Source: Cellvibrionaceae bacterium (GTDB taxonomy: Bacteria; Pseudomonadota; Gammaproteobacteria; Pseudomonadales; Cellvibrionaceae). Taken from it: a DNA stretch of 64,000 nt. The notes below the pieces were generated by a model. It did no database searches. It was given only the letters and a program-made list of their open reading frames with translations, and had not been told where the DNA came from. The position numbers were made by a program, and so were the translations under genes. This document shows positions 40,419 through 51,444 of the stretch, in pieces. The stretch is taken from contig JANPZW010000008.1 of the NCBI GenBank assembly GCA_024707385.1, positions 496,001-560,000 of the forward strand. The letters are read 5' to 3'. Within the stretch, counting starts at the first letter, position 1; the number at the start of each line of letters is the position of its first letter.

Positions 40419-41419
40419 ACCGATTGAAAGCATTGATTGGTTTGTCGATTTTGCTGGCTGCTCTACAAGCGTGGCAAGCGAGCGCGGACTCTGATCATCA
40501 GCACGAGCAACACGAGGACCACGATCACGCACCACATGATAAGCACGATCACGCGCAGCACGACGACCACGACCACGGACATGAAGATGAACACGGTCAC
40601 CAACATGAGCATGATGATGCGGTGGTGATACCCGCCGAAATGGCTGCGGCTGCAGGTATAAAAGTGGCGCAGGCGCAGCCGGGGAGAATTGCGCGCACCA
40701 TCGAAGTTTTTGGCCGTCTTGTCGTTCCCCCAGAACAGCACGCGAGCATTCAAGCGCGGTTTCCCGGTGTGGTGATGCAGGTAAAAGTGAGTGCGGGCGA
40801 TCGTGTCAGCAAAGGCCAGTTGCTCGCCATTGTCGAGTCCAATGACAGCTTGCGCTCTTATGAAATCAAGGCCCCGCTGGATGCATGGGTGGCAAGCCGA
40901 AAGTTGAATGTAGGCGAGCAGACGGGTGAGACACCTCTGTTTGAGCTGGTGGACGATCGTCAGTTGGTGGCGGAACTGAAGATTTTTCACCGCTATCGCA
41001 GCGACGTGGCTGTGGGTCAACCTGTTCGTTTGAAGGTGGGGCAGGTTGCTCTGGAAGCGCAGATTGCGGCGCTGGTGCGAGCCGGCGATTCCGTTCCTTT
41101 TGTGACTGCCAGAGTTCCCGTGGCTAATGGAGAAGGCGTATTGATCGCCGGTGACCTGGTGCAGGCGCAGATCGTCATTGAAGAACGGGAAGCGTCCTTG
41201 GTGATTGCCAATCGCGCATTGCAAACATTCGAGAACAAATCCGTGGTGTTTGTGCGCGACGGCGAAACCTATGCGTCGCGCCCCTTGGCGTTGGGAAGCA
41301 GTGACGGCCGGTACACCGAAGTTCTGCAGGGGTTGGAGGAGGGCGAGAACTATGTGGTGGAGAACAGCTACCTGATCAAAGCCGACTTGGAAAAAGCCGG
41401 CGCAGCGCACGAACACTAG
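40415..41419 (+). CDS. czcB: CzcB-like periplasmic adaptor with His-rich metal-binding segment
   Basis: Membrane fusion protein, 334 residues. Signal peptide to about residue 24, then residues 26-68 alternate His and Asp/Glu (DHAPHDKHDHAQHDDHDHGHE), a metal-buffering tail typical of zinc/cadmium/cobalt adaptors. The core has the lipoyl-like hairpin (FPGVVMQVKVSAGDRVSKGQLLAIVESND) and beta-barrel domain. Start overlaps czcC by 4 bp and czcA follows after 9 bp. Confidence 0.92.
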   Translation: MNRLKALIGLSILLAALQAWQASADSDHQHEQHEDHDHAPHDKHDHAQHDDHDHGHEDEHGHQHEHDDAVVIPAEMAAAAGIKVAQAQPGRIARTIEVFGRLVVPPEQHASIQARFPGVVMQVKVSAGDRVSKGQLLAIVESNDSLRSYEIKAPLDAWVASRKLNVGEQTGETPLFELVDDRQLVAELKIFHRYRSDVAVGQPVRLKVGQVALEAQIAALVRAGDSVPFVTARVPVANGEGVLIAGDLVQAQIVIEEREASLVIANRALQTFENKSVVFVRDGETYASRPLALGSSDGRYTEVLQGLEEGENYVVENSYLIKADLEKAGAAHEH

Positions 41420-44547
<3,128 letters not shown>

Positions 44548-44864
44548 GTTCAGTGATGCCAGAAAAACCACCGCAGATCGGCGACATGTGCACTTCCATG
44601 GCGCCGACAATCGCGTGATCTATACTCAAATTATTGCTGATCCCAACTGGCGCTATCGCCATCTTTAAATCATCTGCGCCGCAAATTCGACGGAAGGAAA
44701 CCCGTTTCGCCTTTTTTGCGGACTCCCACAAACACAATAAGATTGTTGATTTATGAGGCTATTCATAGCTTTGCGATTGCTGAGTGAACAGCACGCGAAA
44801 CCCGGTGTAGAGTCCTGCTCGCAGGATAATCGTCTGGAGAGGAAAATTAATTGATGCGAACGTG
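44548..44864. other. Intergenic region after czcA
   Basis: About 315 bp with no gene I can support. Only short reading frames occur, and I see no T-tailed hairpin directly after czcA. A GGAGAGG followed by a 3-codon ATG frame at 44853 lies just before the next gene. Confidence 0.35.
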
Positions 44865-45233
44865 ATGCGTCATCACCCCGCATTGAAAAATATTTCCTCC
44901 TATCTCGCATCGACTGGAATTTTGCCAGAGAGCCGAAGGGGACTGGTTTTGCGTTCCGAGGCGGGAGAAAAGCAAGTGGAGCGCGAAGCGGATTTTCGTC
45001 TCTACTGGTGCGAAATTGATACCGATTTGAACGAGGATTATTGGTTTTCGCAAAGAGAAGTGGAAGCGATAATTTTAAAAGACGATTTCACCAAATTCGC
45101 CGCATCTATTCGCCACAAGGCTGGTGCCGCTTACGTTGAAGCCTGCGAAAAATACGCCCAGACATTGCACATCAACGAGCCCAGCAAAATTGGCTACGAG
45201 CCCCCGCGAAAATCCAATAGTCGCGCCGCTTGA
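44865..45233 (+). CDS. Hypothetical protein
   Basis: A 122-residue soluble protein that I do not recognise. It is rich in charged residues, with RLYWCEIDTDLNEDYWFSQREVEAIILKDDFTKFAASIRHK in the middle and a helical AAYVEACEKYAQTLH near the end. ATG 44865 or the GTG three bases upstream may start it. Last chromosomal gene before the inserted element. Confidence 0.6.
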   Translation: MRHHPALKNISSYLASTGILPESRRGLVLRSEAGEKQVEREADFRLYWCEIDTDLNEDYWFSQREVEAIILKDDFTKFAASIRHKAGAAYVEACEKYAQTLHINEPSKIGYEPPRKSNSRAA

Positions 45234-45422
45234 AATGGTCGCTGCTCTAGCGGGGCGGCATTTCAAAAGCTTCTGATTTTTCAAAACTCCACATGCAAGT
45301 GCGGGCACGCATTTTCACCTGCGCATCTCATGGAATAGTTGCAGGCTTGTGCATCCCAGATTGGGCAATAGGTGGGGATGTTGATCGATAATTGAATTGA
45401 TTTGTGCAGAGCTTATAAAACG

Positions 45423-45446
45423 ACGGGGCACTTTATAGTGCCCCGT
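45423..45446 (-). terminator. Native terminator of the tRNA-Pro gene
   Basis: A 9-bp perfect stem (45423-45431 with 45438-45446, loop TTTATA) followed on the minus strand by CGTTTTAT. It lies 10 bp downstream of the CCA end of the tRNA fragment, so this is the original 3' flank of the tRNA gene. Confidence 0.85.
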
Positions 45447-45455
45447 GTCGAAGAT

Positions 45456-45504
45456 TGGTCGGAGCGGCGGGATTTGAACCCACGACCACTACACCCCAAG
45501 TGTA
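45456..45504 (-). repeat. att site: 3' fragment of tRNA-Pro(UGG)
   Basis: Read on the minus strand this is the anticodon loop CTTGGGG, the 3' anticodon stem TGTAG, variable loop, T arm (GGGTTCAAATCCC), acceptor 3' strand and CCA of a tRNA-Pro. Four bases of the 5' anticodon stem (TACA) are also kept, then the match stops. The D arm and 5' acceptor strand are absent, so it is not a tRNA gene. A fragment of this kind beside an integrase gene is the attachment site left by tRNA-directed integration. Confidence 0.85.
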
Positions 45505-45668
45505 AAATCGGCCACCTCAACCGGAAACGCCAAAAAACAGGGAAAAACAATAAGTCATTGTAAAACATATAGATAAGCTCTCCATCGTTTATCATCGAGG
45601 CTGATTGTTGACTGTTTCTTCCATGGCGTGCTACCTATTTGCTACCTAGAAAAGGAATGGGCAGCAAT

Positions 45669-47021
45669 ATGACCGCGAAACGAAGTTTAAAGTTGACAGC
45701 AAACAGTGTCACCGAACTGGCAAAATCTGGATTTGCGGGGGAGGCATGGGATACCGAGTTGCCGGGGTTCCACGTGCGGGGTGGAAAGCGTGGATTGGCA
45801 TTTCGGTTTTTCTACCGAAACAAAGTTTCGCGAAAGCAATCCGTGATTACCCTAGGACGCTTTGGTGTGCTTACCGTGGATCAAGCGCGCAAAGAGTCGA
45901 AGGTTCTGGCGGGAGTGGTGGCGCTGGGTGGCGATCCTGCGAGCGCGCGCCGGGAGCAGCAGCGGGAGGCCGTCAGAATGGAGCATTCCACCCTCCTCGC
46001 GTACCTGGATGGTCCCCATGCCGACTATCTATCTAAACGCAAAAGCGGCGATCACACCGATTCAATTCTTCGTCACCATTTCGCCGACTGGATGGAGCGG
46101 CCCATGGAGTCGCTAACTGTCGATGACTTGCGAGCATGGGTGTCCAAGAAGAAAGAGGATGGACTCCAGTGGGCCACAGTCCTGCGGACCTGGGCGACAA
46201 TCAAAACACTGCTCAATCAGGCCGCGAAAGGCGGAGTAATCGCCGCAAACCCATTTCGAAACCACAGCATTGATGATCAGGCCGGCCACCTGACGGATGA
46301 TGAGCTGGCTGAGGCCGGAACCAACGAACGCCAACCCTTGACCGATGAGGATATTCGCTGCCTTTTTGCCGGAATTGAGGCATACCAGGAAGAAAAGCGA
46401 GGGCAACGCCGCCGAAGCCTTAAACATGGGAAACAGCATTTGCAGTGCTTAGACAGTGCAACATTTGTCGACCATGTTGCTCCCTACATACTGCTGGCCT
46501 TATATACAGGAGTGCGGCCGGGAGACATTACCGGGCTGACCTGGGGCCACATTCGGGATGAACGACGAACAATTCGAAAAATAATCGAGAAGACGGCGCA
46601 TAAGCGCGTGCGGCGCGGCAGAAAAAGATAAAGCCGTGCAGGCTTTTCCGTTGTCAACCAAGGCCACCGAGGTGTTAACCGCATGGTGGGAACAGTGCGG
46701 TCGGCCATCGGCGGGATACGTTTTCCCGAGCCATCGAAAGCCCGGTGAAAGGATGGACAAAAACGCGTTGGTGAAACCGTGGAAGAAAATTAAAGCTCTC
46801 GGAGGGATGCCCGCCAACCGACATTTTTATGCACTTCGACACAACTTCGCTAGCCAATTGATTGCGGCCGGCACCGACCTGCTCACAGTGTCGCGCCTGA
46901 TGGGCATGCGGACATTCAAACCACGGTCGACAATTATGGGCACCTACTTCCCGACAGGGCGCAAAGTGCGGTTGAGGTGCTCGCGGCTCAGACAATGAAA
47001 GCGCTGGGGGGTGAGCGGTGA
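45669..47021 (+). CDS. int: Tyrosine recombinase (integrase), two compensating frameshifts
   Basis: Site-specific integrase of about 450 residues. N-terminal arm-binding region (GFHVRGGKRGLAFRFFYRNK...ITLGRFGVLTVDQARKES), SAM-like core-binding domain, then catalytic ALYTGVRPGDITGLTW (first Arg), FYALRHNFAS (second Arg; His of the usual HxxR is Tyr, as in some prophage integrases) and DNYGH with the nucleophile Tyr. An extra base near 46610 and a missing G near 46902 shift the frame out and back. Next to the tRNA-Pro fragment, which should be its attachment site. The next gene starts inside its stop (GTGA). Confidence 0.9.
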
Positions 47022-47452
47022 CCAGATCCGTTATCGAAATTGTGAGAGATCAAGTAGCCGCAGGAAATATAAACGACGTGGCTGCTTTGCTTCGTATGGC
47101 CACAGCAATTGTGCGGAAGCGAGTGCTTTCGGAATCAGAGGCTGAGGTAATCGCGCAACTCCTCGAAAGAATTGCGAATGGTGAAGACCCCGCAAAAGCG
47201 CTAGGTTTCAAAAAAGCGGGAAGGCCTCGTGCGGCGAACAAGCAACGGAAGCCGATGGCCAATGGCGAAATTCCAGACGATTACGACATCGCGTGGATCG
47301 TCCGCCAGCATACGGATGGTAGAACAGCGGAGGAAATCTACCGGGGCGTAGGAAAGGCATTTGGATTGGAATGGACAAGCGTTCGAAATATCTATAGCAA
47401 GTTAAAGGGACGCTTAGCATCACCCCCAACAGGCTCACAAAAACCCACCTAG
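47018..47452 (+). CDS. Hypothetical small basic protein, element gene
   Basis: A 144-residue protein not recognised. The N-terminal half is helical (IEIVRDQVAAGNINDVAALLRMATAIVRKR), the middle is basic (KKAGRPRAANKQRKP), and the C-terminal part (IAWIVRQHTDGRTAEEIYRGVGKAFGLEWTSVRNIYSKLKG) looks like a helix-turn-helix. GTG start overlaps the integrase stop, so it may be a DNA-binding partner of the integrase. Inference only. Confidence 0.6.
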   Translation: MTRSVIEIVRDQVAAGNINDVAALLRMATAIVRKRVLSESEAEVIAQLLERIANGEDPAKALGFKKAGRPRAANKQRKPMANGEIPDDYDIAWIVRQHTDGRTAEEIYRGVGKAFGLEWTSVRNIYSKLKGRLASPPTGSQKPT

Positions 47453-47467
47453 TTTTTTTGTGAGATC

Positions 47468-47538
47468 GAGGGGTATTTAATCCTTGTCGGCAACACGTAT
47501 CCACGCCGATACCGGGGAATACCTCTCAAGTATCGGCG
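47468..47538 (+). promoter_or_regulatory. Leader hairpin with loop complementary to upstream segment
   Basis: A 9-bp perfect inverted repeat (47504-47512 with 47530-47538) encloses a 17-nt loop. The loop segment 47518-47527 is complementary, with one G-U, to 47468-47477, so a pseudoknot or alternative fold is possible. It precedes the excisionase-like gene by 29 bp. Confidence 0.5.
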
Positions 47539-47567
47539 CGTTTCTCACAACATAGGAGCGCCGACGC

Positions 47568-47843
47568 ATGACCCCCGTCTCAGAAAAACACGCCCATCTC
47601 GCTGACCTAGACGCCGCCGCTTTTTTAGGCACCACCCCATCGACGCTACGAAAGTCCCGCGTCACAGGTATGTTATGGGGTAGTCCGACACCTCAGTTTC
47701 TTAAATACGGGCGAGTGGTCCGATATAGGGTTTCGGACCTCGAGCGATGGCTGGCTGAAAATGGGCAGCTCTGTTCTTCAACAGCAGACGCCCTAGTTTC
47801 TGAAAAAAAAAATAGACCCGCGCGGCGCGAACCGGCGGGCTAA
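47568..47843 (+). CDS. AlpA/excisionase-like helix-turn-helix protein
   Basis: A 91-residue protein. LADLDAAAFLGTTPSTLRKSRVTGML...PQFLKYGRVVRYRVSDLERWLAENGQ is the winged-helix pattern of the MerR-like HTH_17/AlpA group (helix, recognition helix, K-x-G-R-x-V-R-Y wing). Such proteins act as excisionases or activators of integrase genes in phages and satellites. Strong AGGAGCG upstream of ATG 47568. Confidence 0.75.
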   Translation: MTPVSEKHAHLADLDAAAFLGTTPSTLRKSRVTGMLWGSPTPQFLKYGRVVRYRVSDLERWLAENGQLCSSTADALVSEKKNRPARREPAG

Positions 47844-48008
47844 GCAAAAACACATATCCGAACCCGCATTTTAGCGCCCCGCACCTTTTAATTCCAATAG
47901 GTGCCGACCATGTATTTCGCCATTTTACTTATCAGGTTATACATTCATCAGAGGACCCCAAACGCGGCTGTATGGCTCCTCGTTGCGCAAAAAAATGGGG
48001 GCTAGCTG

Positions 48009-48419
48009 GTGGCTAGAACACGGGAAAAAGCCAAAGCACGCAAAACACGAGGTCGCTTTATCGCCATGCCTGTCAGCGTTCTGGATTCGCCAAACTATCG
48101 CGGGCTTTCGCACGTCGCCGCACGAATACTTGTGATGCTGCACTATCAGTACCGGGGTAACAATAACGGCGATATATCCGCACCCTTATCCTTGGCCGAG
48201 CAATGGGGCGTTAAAAGTTCTGCAACTTTGGCTAAAGCGTTGCGCGAGCTTGAAAAAGCCGGCCTGATAATTCGAACACGCGACCCCACACGCGACCGAA
48301 AAAGCCCACACGGCATGTGCAGCCTGTTTGCGATTACATGGGAGCCGATGGACGAAAGCCCAAAGCACACTTGCCGACGGACTGAAGCACCCATTCGCTG
48401 CTTTGCACTGGACAAATGA
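48009..48419 (+). CDS. Winged-helix replication-initiator-like protein
   Basis: A 136-residue basic protein. FIAMPVSVLDSPNYRGLSHVAARILVMLHYQY...GDISAPLSLAEQWGVKSSATLAKALRELEKAGLIIRTRD is a winged helix as found in Rep-type and helix-turn-helix proteins of small phages and satellites. Five palindromic iterons start 14 bp after its stop, which supports origin binding. GTG start with AGCTGGTG context. Replication role is inference; a repressor is the alternative. Confidence 0.6.
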   Translation: MARTREKAKARKTRGRFIAMPVSVLDSPNYRGLSHVAARILVMLHYQYRGNNNGDISAPLSLAEQWGVKSSATLAKALRELEKAGLIIRTRDPTRDRKSPHGMCSLFAITWEPMDESPKHTCRRTEAPIRCFALDK

Positions 48420-48432
48420 TTCGATTTTTTCG

Positions 48433-48569
48433 GCTTTAGAAACTGAAGCAACATGCTTTAGAAACCAAAGCAACTTGCTTTAAATATTGAAGCATACCCT
48501 ACCTAGATGCTTTAAAAACTAAAGCTGTAGCGGGTTTTTCGGGGTGTTCAATGCTTTAAAAACTAAAGC
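48433..48569. repeat. Five palindromic 17-bp iterons (candidate origin or operator)
   Basis: Copies of GCTTTA-n5-TAAAGC at 48433, 48455, 48477, 48509 and 48553 (each 17 bp). Copies 4 and 5 are perfect 6-bp palindromes around AAAAC; the others differ at 1-4 positions. Start-to-start spacing is 22, 22, 32 and 44 bp, close to 2, 2, 3 and 4 helical turns, so bound proteins would lie on one face. The region is AT-rich and non-coding. Confidence 0.85.
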
Positions 48570-48592
48570 CCTTATTAGTTAACCAAGGGGAG

Positions 48593-49051
48593 GTGCTAGT
48601 TGAGAAGGTCCGAGTTTACTTTTCCAGCAGCTACGTGATGCCTTCCGTAGCGCTAACGCGAGTTGGATTTATGGAAATCATCTTTTCGAAAAATCAAAAA
48701 GCTTCAGTCAGCAGACTGACACAAGTCACTGAATTGATCGAATCTGCCAGACTGCACGGTGCTGTCTTTCGCAGACATGTTACAGGTGAAGTGTTCTTGC
48801 GCGGCGCCAAGAGATTGCCACCCGCGCTGATGGAAAAGCTACGCGAGAACCAAAAGGAAGTCAGAGAACGCGTTATTAATTCCTTCGCGTCTTTTGTTTG
48901 GAGTGTGGAGGTGGACGGGCGCCGAGTGCGAGTGATCGACCCGCAACGCAAAGCGCAAGCCGAGTTTGTGGATTCTATGTGGAAGCAATTTGGACGATCT
49001 CGCGTTGGCTCATGCGTCCGCCTATGGCCACCGGAGAACCGCGATGAATGA
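48593..49051 (+). CDS. Hypothetical protein with TubC-N-like docking pattern
   Basis: Up to 152 residues from 48593, but ATG 48671 (MEIIFSKNQ) gives a more compact 126-residue protein. The segment VTELIESARLHGAVFRRHVTGEVFLRGAKRLPPALMEKLRENQKEVRERV resembles the TubC N-terminal docking motif found in small proteins beside phage/ICE replication genes. The C-terminal part is basic. No function assigned. Confidence 0.55.
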   Translation: MLVEKVRVYFSSSYVMPSVALTRVGFMEIIFSKNQKASVSRLTQVTELIESARLHGAVFRRHVTGEVFLRGAKRLPPALMEKLRENQKEVRERVINSFASFVWSVEVDGRRVRVIDPQRKAQAEFVDSMWKQFGRSRVGSCVRLWPPENRDE

Positions 49052-49106
49052 GTCTTTTTTTGCGAAAAGTGTGGGCACTGCAACCGTATCGGCGGCGACC
49101 GTGTGA
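49044..49106 (+). CDS. Possible 20-residue coupled peptide
   Basis: ATG at 49044 lies 8 bases before the end of the upstream gene; the frame stops at 49106, overlapping the GTG of the next gene (GTGA). The peptide starts MNESFFAKS. The two overlaps suggest translational coupling, but nothing else supports it. Confidence 0.25.
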   Translation: MNESFFAKSVGTATVSAATV

Positions 49107-49354
49107 GCGCCGAACTAGAGCGCCTGGAAGCCGCTTGCGCTGAGCTTCGAATCTTGGTTGACCCAATGGGCAGGGTGGACGCAAAAGGCGCTGCGGAGCT
49201 TCTTGGCCGATCTGTTCGCACGTTGGAGAGCTGGCGCTCGCAAGGCATTGGCCCGGCTTATATGCGGGGCGGAATGGTGCGGTATTCGTTGGTCGACCTC
49301 GCGGGATTTATCGCCCACAGACTACGCTATTCTACGCGGCAGGATATAGAGTAA
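49103..49354 (+). CDS. Second excisionase-type helix-turn-helix protein
   Basis: An 83-residue protein: a short coiled N-terminus (LERLEAACAELRILVD), then GRVDAKGAAELLGRSVRTLESWRSQGIGPAYMRGGMVRYSLVDLAGFIAHR, the same HTH_17/AlpA fold as the protein at 47568. Directly upstream of the capsid gene, so it may regulate it. GTG start. Confidence 0.7.
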   Translation: MSAELERLEAACAELRILVDPMGRVDAKGAAELLGRSVRTLESWRSQGIGPAYMRGGMVRYSLVDLAGFIAHRLRYSTRQDIE

Positions 49355-49396
49355 CAGGTTAAGCTTTATCCAGATAAACTATCGCGAGAAACTAAA

Positions 49397-50416
49397 ATGC
49401 GTTCACGTTATGTTCCGCACCACCAAGTTGAAATGACCGAAAAGCAAATAAGTCGTCTATTGCGCAGCTGCGGCTTATCTGACGATCGTCCATCAATGGC
49501 AAACCGGCTTTCGGGTTTTGGAGATTTTGCCGCCGCCGAAGCGGTCAAGGAGGCGGTGCCACTTTTGGCAATTTCCGACCTTCCAGCATTTCGCGAAAGT
49601 TTTTCAATAGTACTTGATCGTCTGGCGGCCGTTTCGGTTTTTGACGCGGTCCTTGCGGACATGATCGCCGCCCCGCTTCGATCACAGATTTTTTCCGGTG
49701 AACCTTTCGCGCTTTTCGAAATTGATGAAGGCGTGCCAATTCCATTTTCCTCGACGACTATCGAAGACTTCGGCGAGCTGCTGCCGGTCAAAGTCGCCGC
49801 GCTGGTGGCCTTCACTAACGAGTTTCTGCGGGGCATGACGGCGGAAGTTGACGACACGTTGAAAAACGCTTTTTTAAATGCGATTGCCCGCGCGACCGAC
49901 GCGGCGCTAATCCGTCGGCTGATTCCGAATGCAGTAACAGCCACACCCGCGACAAACGATTTTGCTGCGGATATTCAAAATGCAGCTCAATTAATTTTAG
50001 GCGGCGCAGCTGGGCGACTACATTTAATTATTTCACCATCTACCGCTTTGCAATTGGGACTTTCCACAACACCCGATGGCGGGTTTCTATTTCCTAATTT
50101 CGACGTAAATTCAGGCGGCGTTTTTGCGGGCTTTCCGGTTCATGTGAGCGACCAATTGAAGCAGGATTCAACCGGGCCAAGCGCAATACTTTTTGATGCC
50201 AGCAAAATCGCGGCGAATCGCGGTTCAATTGATATTCAAAGATCTGAAAATGCCGTAGCGCAAATGCGCGGCGACCCGGTAAGCGGACACGCACAAGTGG
50301 TTTCGTCATTCCAAACAAATTCGATTTTTCTGCGACTACTGAGAATTTTTGGTTTGAAATTGCCGAGCGAGCAAATCGCGGTGGAATTTTCCGGTGTTAA
50401 CAGTTGGTTTTCGTGA
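49397..50416 (+). CDS. HK97-type phage major capsid protein
   Basis: A 339-residue protein matching the HK97 coat C-terminal domain: FEIDEGVPIPFSSTTIEDFGELLPVKVAALVAFTNEFLRG, AEVDDTLKNAFLNAIARATDAALI, LHLIISPSTALQL, GGVFAGFPVHVSDQL and SAILFDASKIAANRGSIDI correspond in order to the E-loop/spine helix, A-domain and P-domain blocks. The N-terminal scaffold part is short. No protease, portal, terminase or tail genes are adjacent. It may build small capsids or alter those of a helper phage; inference. Confidence 0.75.
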   Translation: MRSRYVPHHQVEMTEKQISRLLRSCGLSDDRPSMANRLSGFGDFAAAEAVKEAVPLLAISDLPAFRESFSIVLDRLAAVSVFDAVLADMIAAPLRSQIFSGEPFALFEIDEGVPIPFSSTTIEDFGELLPVKVAALVAFTNEFLRGMTAEVDDTLKNAFLNAIARATDAALIRRLIPNAVTATPATNDFAADIQNAAQLILGGAAGRLHLIISPSTALQLGLSTTPDGGFLFPNFDVNSGGVFAGFPVHVSDQLKQDSTGPSAILFDASKIAANRGSIDIQRSENAVAQMRGDPVSGHAQVVSSFQTNSIFLRLLRIFGLKLPSEQIAVEFSGVNSWFS

Positions 50417-50425
50417 GGGCGAAAC

Positions 50426-50611
50426 ATGAATTTATCCGACGCAAAATGTTTGATTGAATTGCTACATCCAGGCTTTGTGGAAATAGCGCGCACCGCAATG
50501 GATCGCGTAGCCGAGGCCACGGGTGAAGAGCTGGAGAAATCTCGCAAGCAGACCGACGGCCAGCTGGAAGAAATTCGGGCACGATTAGAGATTCTGGAAA
50601 AAAATGATTAA
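50426..50611 (+). CDS. Small coiled-coil protein
   Basis: A 61-residue acidic helical protein; LEKSRKQTDGQLEEIRARLEILEK is a likely coiled coil. It starts 9 bp after the capsid gene and overlaps the next gene by 8 bp, so it belongs to the same transcript. Possibly a capsid-associated or scaffold-like small protein, but unproven. Confidence 0.55.
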   Translation: MNLSDAKCLIELLHPGFVEIARTAMDRVAEATGEELEKSRKQTDGQLEEIRARLEILEKND

Positions 50612-50849
50612 ATATTTTGACAATTTCCGGGACTTCATAGACGCAGTGATCGGCGTACTCTGGCAGGGTCCGACGGTAAAAATTGCCGACCATTCCGCCA
50701 TCTATGATGCTTCGCGCCATTTTATGCGTGTAATTGCGGCGACCAGCAGCGGCGATGTTTTTTGCGCGGAATATCGGCCCACCTGCGAACGGGATTTGCC
50801 GGGAATGACGCCTGCCGAATTCGCAGCGCTGATTGAGTTCCACGTGTAG
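50604..50849 (+). CDS. Hypothetical protein downstream of capsid gene
   Basis: An 81-residue protein of unknown family (FRDFIDAVIGVLWQGPTVKIADHSAIYDASRHFMRVIAA). Overlaps the coiled-coil gene by 8 bp. A GC hairpin (TGAAGC...GCTTCA) lies shortly after its stop. It is the last gene of the satellite-like block before the IS element. Confidence 0.55.
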   Translation: MIKYFDNFRDFIDAVIGVLWQGPTVKIADHSAIYDASRHFMRVIAATSSGDVFCAEYRPTCERDLPGMTPAEFAALIEFHV

Positions 50850-51074
50850 CAGCAACTGAAGCTCGCGGCTTCATTTGCCGAAACATTCTCATGCCCAAGG
50901 GCTGGGCCTCGCAGGGACGGGGGGGATGCTTCGACATCAGTTTGGAAACGTTAACGAACGCGCCCTCAGCGAAAAAATCACGCGAGCAAAATTTGCTCAA
51001 GGGGGCTGATCTCCCGCCCTGATGAGCTAACACCGAGCCGCGTCTGGCTCACCACCGACCCGCTTGGGTCATAC

Positions 51075-51101
51075 TGAACCTACCCCAGATTGACGCACAC
51101 T
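51075..51101 (+). repeat. Left terminal inverted repeat of the IS3 element
   Basis: Begins TGAACCTACCCCAGATT and ends ACGCACACT. It matches the reverse complement of the right end at 52305-52331 with six mismatches. Confidence 0.85.
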
Positions 51102-51138
51102 CCTAAACGAGGACAATGGTCCCAAGAGGAGAGCGAGC

Positions 51139-51444
51139 ATGCCAACGAAGAAACGAAAGACCTTTAGCCCTGAATTCAAGCGCGATGCAGTGCACTTATT
51201 GAACCGTGGCGACAAAGAGATAGCTCAACTGGCGCGGGAGCTAGGTGTTCGAAGGAACCAGCTTTACAAGTGGAAAGCTGAATGTGATAGCCGCGGTGAT
51301 TCTGCTTTTCCTGGTTCGGGCAAGAAGCCGAAACACGTAGGCAATGACGACGCGGCCGCCCTCAAAGCCGAGGTCAAGCGGCTGCGAGAAGAAAATGAAA
51401 TTTTAAAAAAAGCGGCCATCTTCTTCGCGCGCGAATCCAGTTGA
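51139..51444 (+). CDS. IS3-family OrfA (transposase N-terminal part)
   Basis: A 101-residue protein with an N-terminal helix-turn-helix (FSPEFKRDAVHLLNRGDKEIAQLARELGVRRNQLYKWK) that binds the inverted repeats, and a leucine-zipper-like end (LKAEVKRLREENEILKKAAIFF). A7 at 51405-51411 is the site for a -1 frameshift that yields the OrfAB transposase. AGAGGAG upstream of ATG. Confidence 0.93.
   Translation: MPTKKRKTFSPEFKRDAVHLLNRGDKEIAQLARELGVRRNQLYKWKAECDSRGDSAFPGSGKKPKHVGNDDAAALKAEVKRLREENEILKKAAIFFARESS

Noticed and set aside
45456..45504. A complete tRNA gene
   Set aside because: Acceptor 5' strand, D arm and most of the 5' anticodon stem are missing, so it is only a 3' fragment used as att site.
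48433..48569. CRISPR array
   Set aside because: Repeats are only 17 bp, palindromic, with 5-27 bp between them, and no cas genes are near; iterons or operators fit better.
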